A DNA stretch of 64,000 bases from CAXBCP01 sp963977005 (GTDB lineage: Bacteria > Pseudomonadota > Alphaproteobacteria > MPNO01 > UBA830), in NCBI GenBank assembly GCA_963977005.1, contig CAXBMQ010000014.1, positions 1 to 64,000 of the forward strand. The letters run 5' to 3'. The notes beneath the pieces are model-generated. The model had not been told where the DNA came from. It did no database searches and worked only from the letters and a program-made list of their open reading frames with translations. The position numbers were made by a program, and so were the translations under genes. Positions within the stretch are counted from its first letter, which is position 1. Each line of letters opens with the position of its first letter. Shown here in pieces: positions 17,496 through 24,269 of this stretch.

Positions 17496-17998
17496 TTTAC
17501 CTTGATCTCCGGCAGTCCCAGCGCCGAGCGGGCCGCGAGCAGGAACAGAACCAGCGTAAACACCCCCGATCCGAACGCGATGATGAAGTAGAAAGGCCAG
17601 TGCGGGATCGGCAGCAGATTGAAGGCGTCGCCGTATTCAAGGGCATCGAGCCCGTGTTCGAAGCTCATCCAGGTGACGACGATGAAAAAAAGCCCGCAGA
17701 CCAGCCGCACGCCGAAATCGAGCAGTTCCAGCGCCCGGCCCTTTATGACATTGCCGATCAGATCGACCGCGATATGGCCACCGGTCCAGCCGGAATAGGC
17801 CATCGCGAAGAACACGACGGCGATCAGCCCCGATTCGGAAATATCCTGCGCACCGAAAATGGGTTCGTTGGCTTTTCTGAGCGAGACGGCCGCGACGGTG
17901 AGGAGCATCAGCCCCATCAGCAGCAGACCGCTGACGAGCGCGAGAAAACGCACGCAGGCCCCGACCGCCCCGCTCAGTCTAACGACGTAACGTTCCAT
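17492..17998 (-). CDS. TRAP transporter small permease (DctQ type)
   Basis: A 168-aa protein with four predicted membrane helices (about 15-36, 56-74, 91-110, 133-157), the standard DctQ topology, including the family stretch FFAMAYSGWTGGHIAVDLIGN. It pairs with the large permease, whose start it overlaps by 4 bp. It lies 30 bp downstream of the binding protein gene. Confidence 0.93.
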   Translation of the reverse strand: MERYVVRLSGAVGACVRFLALVSGLLLMGLMLLTVAAVSLRKANEPIFGAQDISESGLIAVVFFAMAYSGWTGGHIAVDLIGNVIKGRALELLDFGVRLVCGLFFIVVTWMSFEHGLDALEYGDAFNLLPIPHWPFYFIIAFGSGVFTLVLFLLAARSALGLPEIKVK

Positions 17999-18028
17999 TG
18001 GAACGAACGGTTTCCGGTTCTACCCGGC

Positions 18029-19087
18029 CTATTTGACGCCCATGGCGGCGAGGATCTGTTTCGCCGGCACGCCCTGTTTCTCGAGGGCCGCAACCTGCGC
18101 CGCCCGCGATTTCATCAGTGCGGCAAGGCCTTCTTCAAGGGCCTTGCCCTTGAACTCGATCACCTCGTGCTTGTCCGACTTCGCGACTTTGGCGAGGCCG
18201 CCCTTGCCGGCCTTGATGTAGAAGGCGGAACCCTTGATCGACATCGCACGCCCGGTGGTTTTCCGGATGATGTCCTTGTGGGCGTCGGATTGCTTTTTCC
18301 AGGTGTCGCGGTTCATCACCAGGAAGAACGGCGAACGGCCGAGCGGCAGCCCGGTGGTGAAGTATTTGGCGACTTCGTCGAACTTGAAGCTGCCGATCGT
18401 GCTCGGACCTGTCATGACGCCGTCGATCACGCCGGTGTTCAGTGCGTTATAGACACGGTTGATCGGCATAAAGACCGGCACCGCGCCGAGGGCTGCCAGG
18501 GTGACGCCCTGGGTTTTCGACGGAACCCGGATTTTCATGTCCTTGAGATCGGCGATCGACCGGATCGGCTTCGATTTGGTCATCAGGGTCTGGGTTTCAT
18601 TGGTCCACAGCGCCAGCACTTCGACACGCCGGAATTCCGGGGCGAGCAGGGGGAAGGCGTCCCACAACTGGTTGGCGGCGACCACGGCGTCCTTGGCGAC
18701 GCCGGGCAGTTCGATGATTCCGGTGCGCGGGAACAGCTTGGACGTAAAGCCGGGCAGACCGAACGTGATGTCGGCGACGCCGTCGACCGCGCGCTTGAAC
18801 TGTGCGACCGGCCCCTTGCCCAGCGCGCCGCCCGGATAGATGCGGACGGTCAGTGCATTGTTGGTTGCCTTGGCGACTTCCTCGGTCCAGGGGCGCATCA
18901 GGAAGCGGTCCATCGGGTGGCGGGGCGACATGAAATGCGCGAGCTTGATCTCGGCGGAAACCGCCGGGGTCGCGACAAGAGCCGGCACGGCGATAGCGGT
19001 ACCCATAACAGCGGCGGCCGTCATTCCCGCGGCGGCGACGCCTGCAAGCGGGATGCGTATGCGTGATGCTGAATTCGTCATTTCCAT
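18029..19087 (-). CDS. TRAP transporter substrate-binding protein (DctP type)
   Basis: A 352-aa periplasmic binding protein. A long signal peptide ends near residue 45 (ATPAVSA). The mature protein begins EIKLAHFMSPRHPMDRFLMRPWTEEVAK and has the DctP signatures YPGGALGKGPVAQFKRAVDGVADITFGLPG and the conserved Arg-containing MKIRVPSKTQGVTLAALGAVPVFMP. A strong ribosome site (GGGAGGAAATGG) precedes the ATG. It is the first gene of the P-Q-M-LLM-sseA-Rieske operon. The ligand is unknown; DctP proteins mostly bind small organic acids. Confidence 0.94.
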   Translation of the reverse strand: MEMTNSASRIRIPLAGVAAAGMTAAAVMGTAIAVPALVATPAVSAEIKLAHFMSPRHPMDRFLMRPWTEEVAKATNNALTVRIYPGGALGKGPVAQFKRAVDGVADITFGLPGFTSKLFPRTGIIELPGVAKDAVVAANQLWDAFPLLAPEFRRVEVLALWTNETQTLMTKSKPIRSIADLKDMKIRVPSKTQGVTLAALGAVPVFMPINRVYNALNTGVIDGVMTGPSTIGSFKFDEVAKYFTTGLPLGRSPFFLVMNRDTWKKQSDAHKDIIRKTTGRAMSIKGSAFYIKAGKGGLAKVAKSDKHEVIEFKGKALEEGLAALMKSRAAQVAALEKQGVPAKQILAAMGVK

Positions 19088-19317
19088 TTCCTCCCAAATT
19101 TAATTGGCCTCAGATTAAACCATCTGGGAAGAAATGCACGTCAGCACTTTTACCGGGCACGGTCATTTTTATGTCAGGCGACGGGATATGACGACGGCCC
19201 GCCCGGACCGGGAACGCGTAGCGGTTCGGCGCCCGACACCCGTGAACCCGGACGGTCCCGACGGCGGGCACCGGCCCGCCCTGGGGCTCACCTTGCCGCT
19301 GAACCGCAAACCGCCCG

Positions 19318-20097
19318 TCAGTGAGCGGCTTCCGGGTCGCGGAAGCGAATCGCTTCGAACAAACGCTCGGGCAGCGGTCCCGCGCGGCGGTTGGCGCCGA
19401 TCCATCCGGGAATTTCCGGTGCCGTGTCCGGCAGGGAGACAGCCTTGCCGGCCCAGGCAGCGCCTTTGGCGATTTCCGCCGCAAAAGCCTTTTGCAGCTT
19501 TGCGGGCGGAATATCCCGTAAGCCCGCTTTTTTCAGAACATCGCTGTTCTTCGCGGGACCGAACCAGGCGAGGGCGAGGGGATAACGCTTCTCAAGCGCG
19601 GCCGCAAACGCGCGGGTGTCGGCGGCGGACTCCGACAGGATTTCCATCCAGCCTTCGGCATATTTCAGATGGAAATACGATTCCTCCCCGATTTTTTCCG
19701 CAAGTCCTGCAAGGGCCCTGTCCGGGCAGTTGAGATAGCCGGATACCGCCATCCAGGTGGCCTGTTCTGCGAGCCATGTAGCGGCGATGAAATCGGGCCA
19801 GCTTGCCGGCGGGGTGTCGAGCATGTTCATTGACCGGATCTCGTCCGCGCCGCGTCCTCTTTCGATCCAGCCGTAGATATGACCGAAATTGACAAGATAC
19901 TGCCAGAGCGAGCGCGTATGCCCGTAGGCCGCGCCTGTCATCGCCGTCAGCGCCGCGAAATCCGGCAGCGAACGGCCGTTCAGAATGCTGCGGGAATACC
20001 AGTTGCCCAGCACGAACTTGGTGTCGGCGATGGCGAACAGGTCGTTTTCGAACGCGGTTCTTGCCGCACCGTCCAGCCCGTCTATTGAAAACCGCAT
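19318..20097 (-). CDS. paaC: PaaC-like structural subunit of a di-iron acyl-CoA epoxidase
   Basis: A 259-aa ferritin-like helical protein. The ATG at 20097 follows a near-perfect AAGGAGG site and begins 1 bp after the paaB stop. FAIADTKFVLGNWYSRS, GAAYGHTRSLWQYLV and EESYFHLKYAEGWMEIL correspond to conserved stretches of PaaC, the non-catalytic partner in the PaaAC heterodimer. It is the last of three genes A-B-C read in that order. No paaD or paaE follows; a 230-bp gap leads to the TRAP operon. Identity with PaaC is by pattern; divergence from the E. coli type is clear, so the substrate may not be phenylacetyl-CoA. Confidence 0.78.
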   Translation of the reverse strand: MRFSIDGLDGAARTAFENDLFAIADTKFVLGNWYSRSILNGRSLPDFAALTAMTGAAYGHTRSLWQYLVNFGHIYGWIERGRGADEIRSMNMLDTPPASWPDFIAATWLAEQATWMAVSGYLNCPDRALAGLAEKIGEESYFHLKYAEGWMEILSESAADTRAFAAALEKRYPLALAWFGPAKNSDVLKKAGLRDIPPAKLQKAFAAEIAKGAAWAGKAVSLPDTAPEIPGWIGANRRAGPLPERLFEAIRFRDPEAAH

Positions 20098-20098
20098 G

Positions 20099-20356
20099 TC
20101 AGACCTCCTTGATTTTGACGTTGCGCCCGCGTTCGGTGACCGCAATGATCGCGGCGGTCGGCACGACGCAGAGCTCGCGCCACTCGTGTTCGTCGTGGAT
20201 GTACCAGGCGCGCACTTCGGCGAGTGCGTCGTTCGGCGCCTCGATCGAGCCGACATGGGTCAGCGGGTCGTCCGACGTTTTCCGGGCGAATACCTCATAA
20301 AACCTGGGGCTGGCGCCGCCGATTTCGCGTTTGCGCTGAATTTTTTTGCGTTTCAT
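20099..20356 (-). CDS. paaB: PaaB-like subunit
   Basis: An 85-aa protein matching the PaaB family in length and in the segment RFYEVFARKTSDDPLTHVGSIEAPNDALAEVRAWYIHDEHEWRELCVVP. PaaB bridges and stabilises the PaaAC oxygenase complex in the 1,2-phenylacetyl-CoA epoxidase. The N-terminus is very basic (KRKKIQRKRE). It sits 13 bp after paaA and abuts paaC. Its presence makes the assignment of the flanking helical proteins to the Paa family much firmer. Confidence 0.85.
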   Translation of the reverse strand: MKRKKIQRKREIGGASPRFYEVFARKTSDDPLTHVGSIEAPNDALAEVRAWYIHDEHEWRELCVVPTAAIIAVTERGRNVKIKEV

Positions 20357-20369
20357 ATCCCTGTTCCTC

Positions 20370-21323
20370 CTACCAGAATTCCTTGCCCCAGCATTCGCCC
20401 TGCAGCCGTTCGAGGGCGGCGACCTTGTTTTGTCCGCCCTTGCGCCACTGGGCGAATTTTTCTTCCCAGGTGACGGTGGTGTAGTCCCATTCGCCGGTGT
20501 CTTCGTCCAACAGGATGGGCATCTCGTAGTCGAGCACGTACTCGTTCTTTTCCTTGTCGAAGTGAGCGGGGATATCGATGCCGACCTGTTCGCAATAGGG
20601 GACGACCTCGGTCAGCCAGCGCTGGCGCATTTCATCGTTCGAGGCGCCCCGGATCTTGTAGGCGAGCTGGTCGGTGCGCTTCTTCATGGAATCGGGGACA
20701 CCGAACCACATGGCGGCCATCGGGAAAATGAAATCGACGTATTTCTGCACCCGTTTGCGGGTTTCCGGCGAGTGGTTCCAGAAAAACTTCACCCAGCGCT
20801 CGCCGTGGCCGACATGCCACTGTTCTTCGAAATTGACCTTGCGGAGCGAGCGGGCATAGGGACCGAAGGAGCAGTTCTCCTCCAGGTCGCGCGTCGTCGT
20901 ATAGCCTGCGCGGTCGCCCAGAAGCATGGCGACGCAGCACTCAATGTAGTCGTGCTGGGGGTGCTCGATCATGTAGAAGGTCCGGAAATCGGCCGGGTCG
21001 CGCTCGAACAGAAGTTCGACCGTGTCGTACCCGAAATCCTCAAGCATCCGGTACATGACCTGCGCGTGACCAAGCTCGTCCTGAATGGCAGCGGCAACGG
21101 CGATACGGTCTTCCAGTGTCGGCGACGCGAGCAGGGCGGGGTGATAGACCGGCAGCGTCATGATCTCGAGATCGGCGGCGATATGCATCGTGTTGGTGAC
21201 GACTTCGCGATAGCGCGGGGTCATTTCCTGTTCGTCTTCAATGACGTGACCGGCTTTGACGCGGTGCTGAAGCGCCATTTCCGCCGCTTCGTCGTAGAGT
21301 TCTTCCTTGATGCGTGTCGCCAT
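20370..21323 (-). CDS. paaA: PaaA-like catalytic di-iron subunit of an acyl-CoA epoxidase
   Basis: A 317-aa ferritin-like oxygenase subunit. Candidate di-iron ligands lie in the E-x-x-H motifs QDELGHAQ and FEEQWHVGHGERW plus Glu in AADLEIM and Asp/Glu in HPQHDYIECC. The length and the order A-B-C match the start of paaABCDE, where the enzyme epoxidises the ring of phenylacetyl-CoA. Here paaD and the ferredoxin-NADP-type reductase paaE are missing. It is the first gene of its operon and is divergent from a TauD dioxygenase across 194 bp holding an FNR-type box. Confidence 0.85.
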   Translation of the reverse strand: MATRIKEELYDEAAEMALQHRVKAGHVIEDEQEMTPRYREVVTNTMHIAADLEIMTLPVYHPALLASPTLEDRIAVAAAIQDELGHAQVMYRMLEDFGYDTVELLFERDPADFRTFYMIEHPQHDYIECCVAMLLGDRAGYTTTRDLEENCSFGPYARSLRKVNFEEQWHVGHGERWVKFFWNHSPETRKRVQKYVDFIFPMAAMWFGVPDSMKKRTDQLAYKIRGASNDEMRQRWLTEVVPYCEQVGIDIPAHFDKEKNEYVLDYEMPILLDEDTGEWDYTTVTWEEKFAQWRKGGQNKVAALERLQGECWGKEFW

Positions 21324-21398
21324 AATTTTCCTCGTCCGTTTCTGTGTTATCGAGCGAATGTCGTTTCGAGAAATTTAATCCGTAGACGGAGCAAAATT

Positions 21399-21414
21399 AT
21401 TGATCTGGATCAAT
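21399..21414. promoter_or_regulatory. FNR/FixK/Anr-type binding box
   Basis: ATTGATCTGGATCAAT contains the consensus TTGAT-N4-ATCAA without a mismatch, flanked by a further matched A/T pair. Its centre lies about 64 bp upstream of the predicted TauD transcription start, the class I activator position, and about 83 bp upstream of the paaA ATG. It could couple one or both divergent oxygenase genes to oxygen supply. Confidence 0.75.
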
Positions 21415-21435
21415 TTGGACCTGTCAGACATGCGA

Positions 21436-21464
21436 TTGACAGTGCATCGGACTTGGCATAAAAT
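21436..21464 (+). promoter_or_regulatory. Sigma-70 promoter of the TauD-family gene
   Basis: TTGACA (21436-21441), a 17-bp spacer and TAAAAT (21459-21464) form a near-consensus housekeeping promoter pointing at the gene starting at 21518. Its -35 box overlaps one arm of the inverted repeat CTGTCA-N10-TGACAG (21421-21442), a possible repressor site. Confidence 0.75.
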
Positions 21465-21466
21465 AA

Positions 21467-21484
21467 TACTTAGATATCGAAGTA
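21467..21484. promoter_or_regulatory. 18-bp dyad over the transcription start, MarR-like operator candidate
   Basis: TACTTAGATATCGAAGTA is an inverted repeat with a single mismatched pair (16 of 18 positions symmetric). It covers the expected transcription start of the TauD gene, the usual place of a repressor operator. The size and AT-rich centre fit MarR-family sites. No such regulator is encoded in the window. Confidence 0.5.
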
Positions 21485-21517
21485 ATAATTTATCCTAGGG
21501 ATGACCCGGAGGAAAAG

Positions 21518-22366
21518 ATGGCGATTTCAATTCAGCGGATGTCGGATGCGATCGGTGCGCGGGTGACCGGCGTCGATCTGCGCGGTGGACTTGACGATGC
21601 GACGATGAAGGAAATTCATCAGGCGTGGCTCGAAAATTTCGTCATCGTCATTCCCGGACAGGACCTGTCAGGCGACGATCAGATCGCCTTCACTGAATGG
21701 TTCGGCCCACGTCAGGAAGTGCGCACCGTCAAGGTGGTCGATGAGGGGCCGCAGAATTTCATGTACGTCGCCAACAAAAAGGTCGATGGCATGGACGGCG
21801 TGCTGCCGGACGGTGAAATGCAGTTCCACACGGACCAGTGCTATTACGAAACCCCGTCGCGCGCCACGATCCTGTTCGCGCTCGAGATCCCGGCGGAGGG
21901 CGGAAATACCAAGTTCGCAAACGCCTATCGCGCCTATGAGTCGCTGGACGACGCGATGAAATCCCGGCTGAAGGGACTGACCGCGCTGAACGTGTACGAT
22001 TACGATGCCAATGCCACGGTAAAGGCGAATGAAAGTTCACCCGATGCGCCGCGCTATGTCCATCCGGTCGTGATCCGTCATCCGGAAACCGGCCGCGAGG
22101 TGCTGTACGTCAACCGTCTGATGACCGACCATATCGTGGGCATGGACCGGGCGGAGAGCGACGCGTTGCTCGAAGATCTTTTCCAGGTGCTTGAAGAACC
22201 GGCCTACTGCTACGAACATGTCTGGACGCCGGGCGATCTGGTGATGTGGGACAATCTGTGCACGCTCCATGCACGGACCTGGTTCGAACCGTCGATGACC
22301 CGGGTGCTGCGGCGGACAACAGTCGCCGGCCAGGCACCTGAGGCCGCTTTCGCGTCTGCCGCCTGA
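21518..22366 (+). CDS. TauD/TfdA-family Fe(II)/2-oxoglutarate dioxygenase
   Basis: A 282-aa non-heme iron oxygenase. The iron triad is His104 and Asp106 (FHTDQ) with His251 (TLHART), and Arg262 (TRVLRR) is the 2-oxoglutarate anchor. TauD-family enzymes hydroxylate sulfonates, aryloxyacetates or betaine-like compounds; the sequence alone does not say which. A GGAGG site precedes the ATG. The gene is divergent from the paaABC-like operon and shares its regulatory region, which suggests that the two act on related compounds or answer the same signal. Confidence 0.9.
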   Translation: MAISIQRMSDAIGARVTGVDLRGGLDDATMKEIHQAWLENFVIVIPGQDLSGDDQIAFTEWFGPRQEVRTVKVVDEGPQNFMYVANKKVDGMDGVLPDGEMQFHTDQCYYETPSRATILFALEIPAEGGNTKFANAYRAYESLDDAMKSRLKGLTALNVYDYDANATVKANESSPDAPRYVHPVVIRHPETGREVLYVNRLMTDHIVGMDRAESDALLEDLFQVLEEPAYCYEHVWTPGDLVMWDNLCTLHARTWFEPSMTRVLRRTTVAGQAPEAAFASAA

Positions 22367-22372
22367 TCTCGT

Positions 22373-22471
22373 TCAGGCCGGGGTGCGGGCGCTGTTCAGT
22401 CGCTCGCAGATCGACCGCAGGACGGTCGTGGCGAATCCGTAATTAAGATCGTACATCCGGTATCTGAGCAT
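22373..22471 (-). CDS. Possible 32-aa small protein
   Basis: A short open frame on the minus strand, MLRYRMYDLNYGFATTVLR then 13 more residues, with a GAGGGG ribosome-site candidate about 8 bp before the ATG. It is basic and could form one amphipathic helix. It lies just after the TauD stop in an otherwise empty stretch. I do not recognise it and cannot exclude chance. Confidence 0.3.
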   Translation of the reverse strand: MLRYRMYDLNYGFATTVLRSICERLNSARTPA

Positions 22472-22761
22472 GTCGGTTTCCCCTCGTAGTTCCCGCCGCA
22501 TGTGGACGGATGCTTTGTTCGGTCGCAACGCTGCTATCTTTTGTTTTCCTGATGGATATACGCGGGCAAGGCCAATGCGGATGCGCAGTGCCCGAAAATA
22601 CCCGCCCTCGGACGTTTCCGCCGAACTACCGCGCCTAAAATAATATCATTCGAGATTTTTTTTCGCCGTTCCGGGATTATTCCCGACGGTGACGTGTTTG
22701 TCCGGTTCAGCAGCGCATGATCAATGCGTTCGTTTAACTCTGAATGAAAAGGACTCTGGAC
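22472..22761. other. Non-coding gap before the homocysteine methyltransferase gene
   Basis: About 290 bp without a credible gene. It holds a hairpin CGGGA-TTAT-TCCCG (22672-22685) with a possible outer CCGT/ACGG pair, an A/T-rich stretch before it, and a short dyad CGCAT-GATCA-ATGCG (22714-22728) close to the gene. I looked for SAM, SAH and cobalamin riboswitch cores and saw none. Probably promoter and leader sequence. Confidence 0.4.
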
Positions 22762-23697
22762 ATGTCAAAATACAGAACCAGCCTGCCGCAACTGAACGGC
22801 AAAACCGTGCTCACCGATGGTGGCCTCGAAACCGTCATGGTTTTTCAGGAAGGGGTTGATTTGCCTCTTTTTGCCGCCTTTCACCTCATGAACAGCGAAG
22901 AAGGCCTTCAGCGATTGCGCACCTATTTCGACCGCTATATCCCGCTGGCAAAACGGGCCGGCGTCGGCTTTCTGCTTGAAAGCCTGACCTGGCGGGCAAG
23001 TCCCGGCTGGACAGCGCAACTCGGTCTGACGGACGCCGATATGGCCCGCATCAATCGGGATAGCATCGCGTTTCTGGAAGACGTGCGGACAGAACACGAG
23101 ACCGAGGCAACACCTATGGTGATCAGCGGATGCGTGGGCCCGCGGGGCGACGGCTACGATCCCGGGACGTTGATGACCGAAGCCGAGGCGGAGGCCTATC
23201 ACGCACAGCAGATCGGTGTACTGGCCGACACCGCGGCCGACGTTGTGTCCGCGCTGACGATGAACAATGTACCCGAAGCCATCGGGATCACACGGGCGGC
23301 GCAGAAGGCAGGCATCCCTGTCGCGATCTCGTTCACGGTCGAAACCGACGGGAAACTGCCGACCGGCGAGGAACTCGCCGCCGCCATCGCCGCCGTGGAC
23401 AGGGCGACCGGTCAGGGGCCGGCGTATTTCATGATCAACTGCGCCCATCCGACTCATTTTGCAGCCGCCCTTGCCGAAAATCCGCGTATCCGCGGGTTGC
23501 GCGCGAACGCGTCGTCCTGCAGCCACGAAGAACTCGACAATGCCGAGGTGCTGGATGACGGCAACCCGGTCGAGCTTGGCGGCCAGTTCGCGGAGTTGAT
23601 GCGCTTGAATCCCCAGCTGACCGTACTCGGGGGATGTTGCGGTACCGATCACCGCCATATCGAACAGATCAGCCTGGCGATGAAGGCGGCGGCTTGA
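22762..23697 (+). CDS. Homocysteine S-methyltransferase family protein (BHMT/MmuM type)
   Basis: A 311-aa zinc-dependent methyltransferase (TIM barrel) that moves a methyl group from betaine, S-methylmethionine or a similar donor to homocysteine. Start placed at the ATG following AAGGA; an ATG 18 bp upstream has no ribosome site. The family core LTDGGLETVMVFQEG opens the protein. Zinc ligands are Cys227 (MINCAHP) and the pair Cys292-Cys293 (GGCCGTD). It stands before a cupin gene in the same direction. The methyl donor cannot be told from sequence. Confidence 0.9.
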   Translation: MSKYRTSLPQLNGKTVLTDGGLETVMVFQEGVDLPLFAAFHLMNSEEGLQRLRTYFDRYIPLAKRAGVGFLLESLTWRASPGWTAQLGLTDADMARINRDSIAFLEDVRTEHETEATPMVISGCVGPRGDGYDPGTLMTEAEAEAYHAQQIGVLADTAADVVSALTMNNVPEAIGITRAAQKAGIPVAISFTVETDGKLPTGEELAAAIAAVDRATGQGPAYFMINCAHPTHFAAALAENPRIRGLRANASSCSHEELDNAEVLDDGNPVELGGQFAELMRLNPQLTVLGGCCGTDHRHIEQISLAMKAAA

Positions 23698-23759
23698 CGG
23701 GAGCGGGCAGGGCATAGGAAAGTATCGGGACGGGATGCCGCCGGGCATCCACAGCATAA

Positions 23760-23791
23760 ATGGCGCAACAAATAGATGGCGCAACAAATAG
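23760..23791 (+). repeat. Perfect 16-bp tandem duplication
   Basis: ATGGCGCAACAAATAG occurs twice back to back, ending next to the GGAG ribosome site of the cupin gene. Each copy carries an ATG, but the copies are in different frames because 16 is not a multiple of 3. Only the second is in frame with the cupin (9 codons upstream). It looks like a recent slippage duplication in the leader. Confidence 0.9.
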
Positions 23792-23802
23792 GAGTCACTT
23801 CC

Positions 23803-24204
23803 ATGGCTGTCGTTACCCCGCTTTTCAAAGATCACGATGCCCTGCCCGATCTTGCCTCCCGCTTTGTGCAGGTCGATGAAATCCCCTGGAAGCCCACACC
23901 CTGCGAAGGTATCGAGATGAAGGTACTGATGCAGGATGAGGAGACCGGCATGATGACGGCGCTGTTCAAATGGGCGCCCGGCTCAAAGCTGACTTTTCAC
24001 GAGCATGTCGATCTCGAACAAACCTTCGTGCTTGAAGGGTCGCTGGTCGATGACGAAGGCACGATCACCGCAGGTAACTACGTCTGGCGCCCCCCGGGAA
24101 GCCAGCACGATGCCTGGGCACCGGATGGAGCGCTGATCCTGTCAATGTTCCTGAAGCCGAATATCTTCCTCGACGGGGAAAACAAGGGTGTTCAGCTGAA
24201 GTAA
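23803..24204 (+). CDS. Single-domain cupin protein
   Basis: A 133-aa beta-barrel protein with a textbook cupin motif 1, G60-x5-H66-x-H68-x3-E72-x6-G79, and His102 from motif 2 (PPGSQHDAWAPDG), giving a 3-His/1-Glu metal site. It resembles ChrR-like and dihydroxyacetophenone-dioxygenase-like cupins. Start at the ATG after AGGAG. It could be a dioxygenase or a sensor domain; the reaction is not predictable. It lies 105 bp after the homocysteine methyltransferase gene and ends at a terminator. Confidence 0.85.
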   Translation: MAVVTPLFKDHDALPDLASRFVQVDEIPWKPTPCEGIEMKVLMQDEETGMMTALFKWAPGSKLTFHEHVDLEQTFVLEGSLVDDEGTITAGNYVWRPPGSQHDAWAPDGALILSMFLKPNIFLDGENKGVQLK

Positions 24205-24226
24205 GGCGGGCTCCGATGCCTGAATA

Positions 24227-24254
24227 AAAAACCCCGGTATCCGCCGGGGTTTTT
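24227..24254. terminator. Bidirectional intrinsic terminator
   Basis: A-run, CCCCGG, six-base loop, CCGGGG, T-run: a symmetric terminator usable from both strands. It separates the cupin gene from the convergent TRAP operon. Confidence 0.92.
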
Positions 24255-24269
24255 CTTTGCGCGCAGTTT

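Noticed and set aside
22472..22761. SAH, SAM or cobalamin riboswitch ahead of the homocysteine methyltransferase
   Set aside because: No recognisable core motif of any of these aptamers could be found; only a short hairpin and dyad are present.
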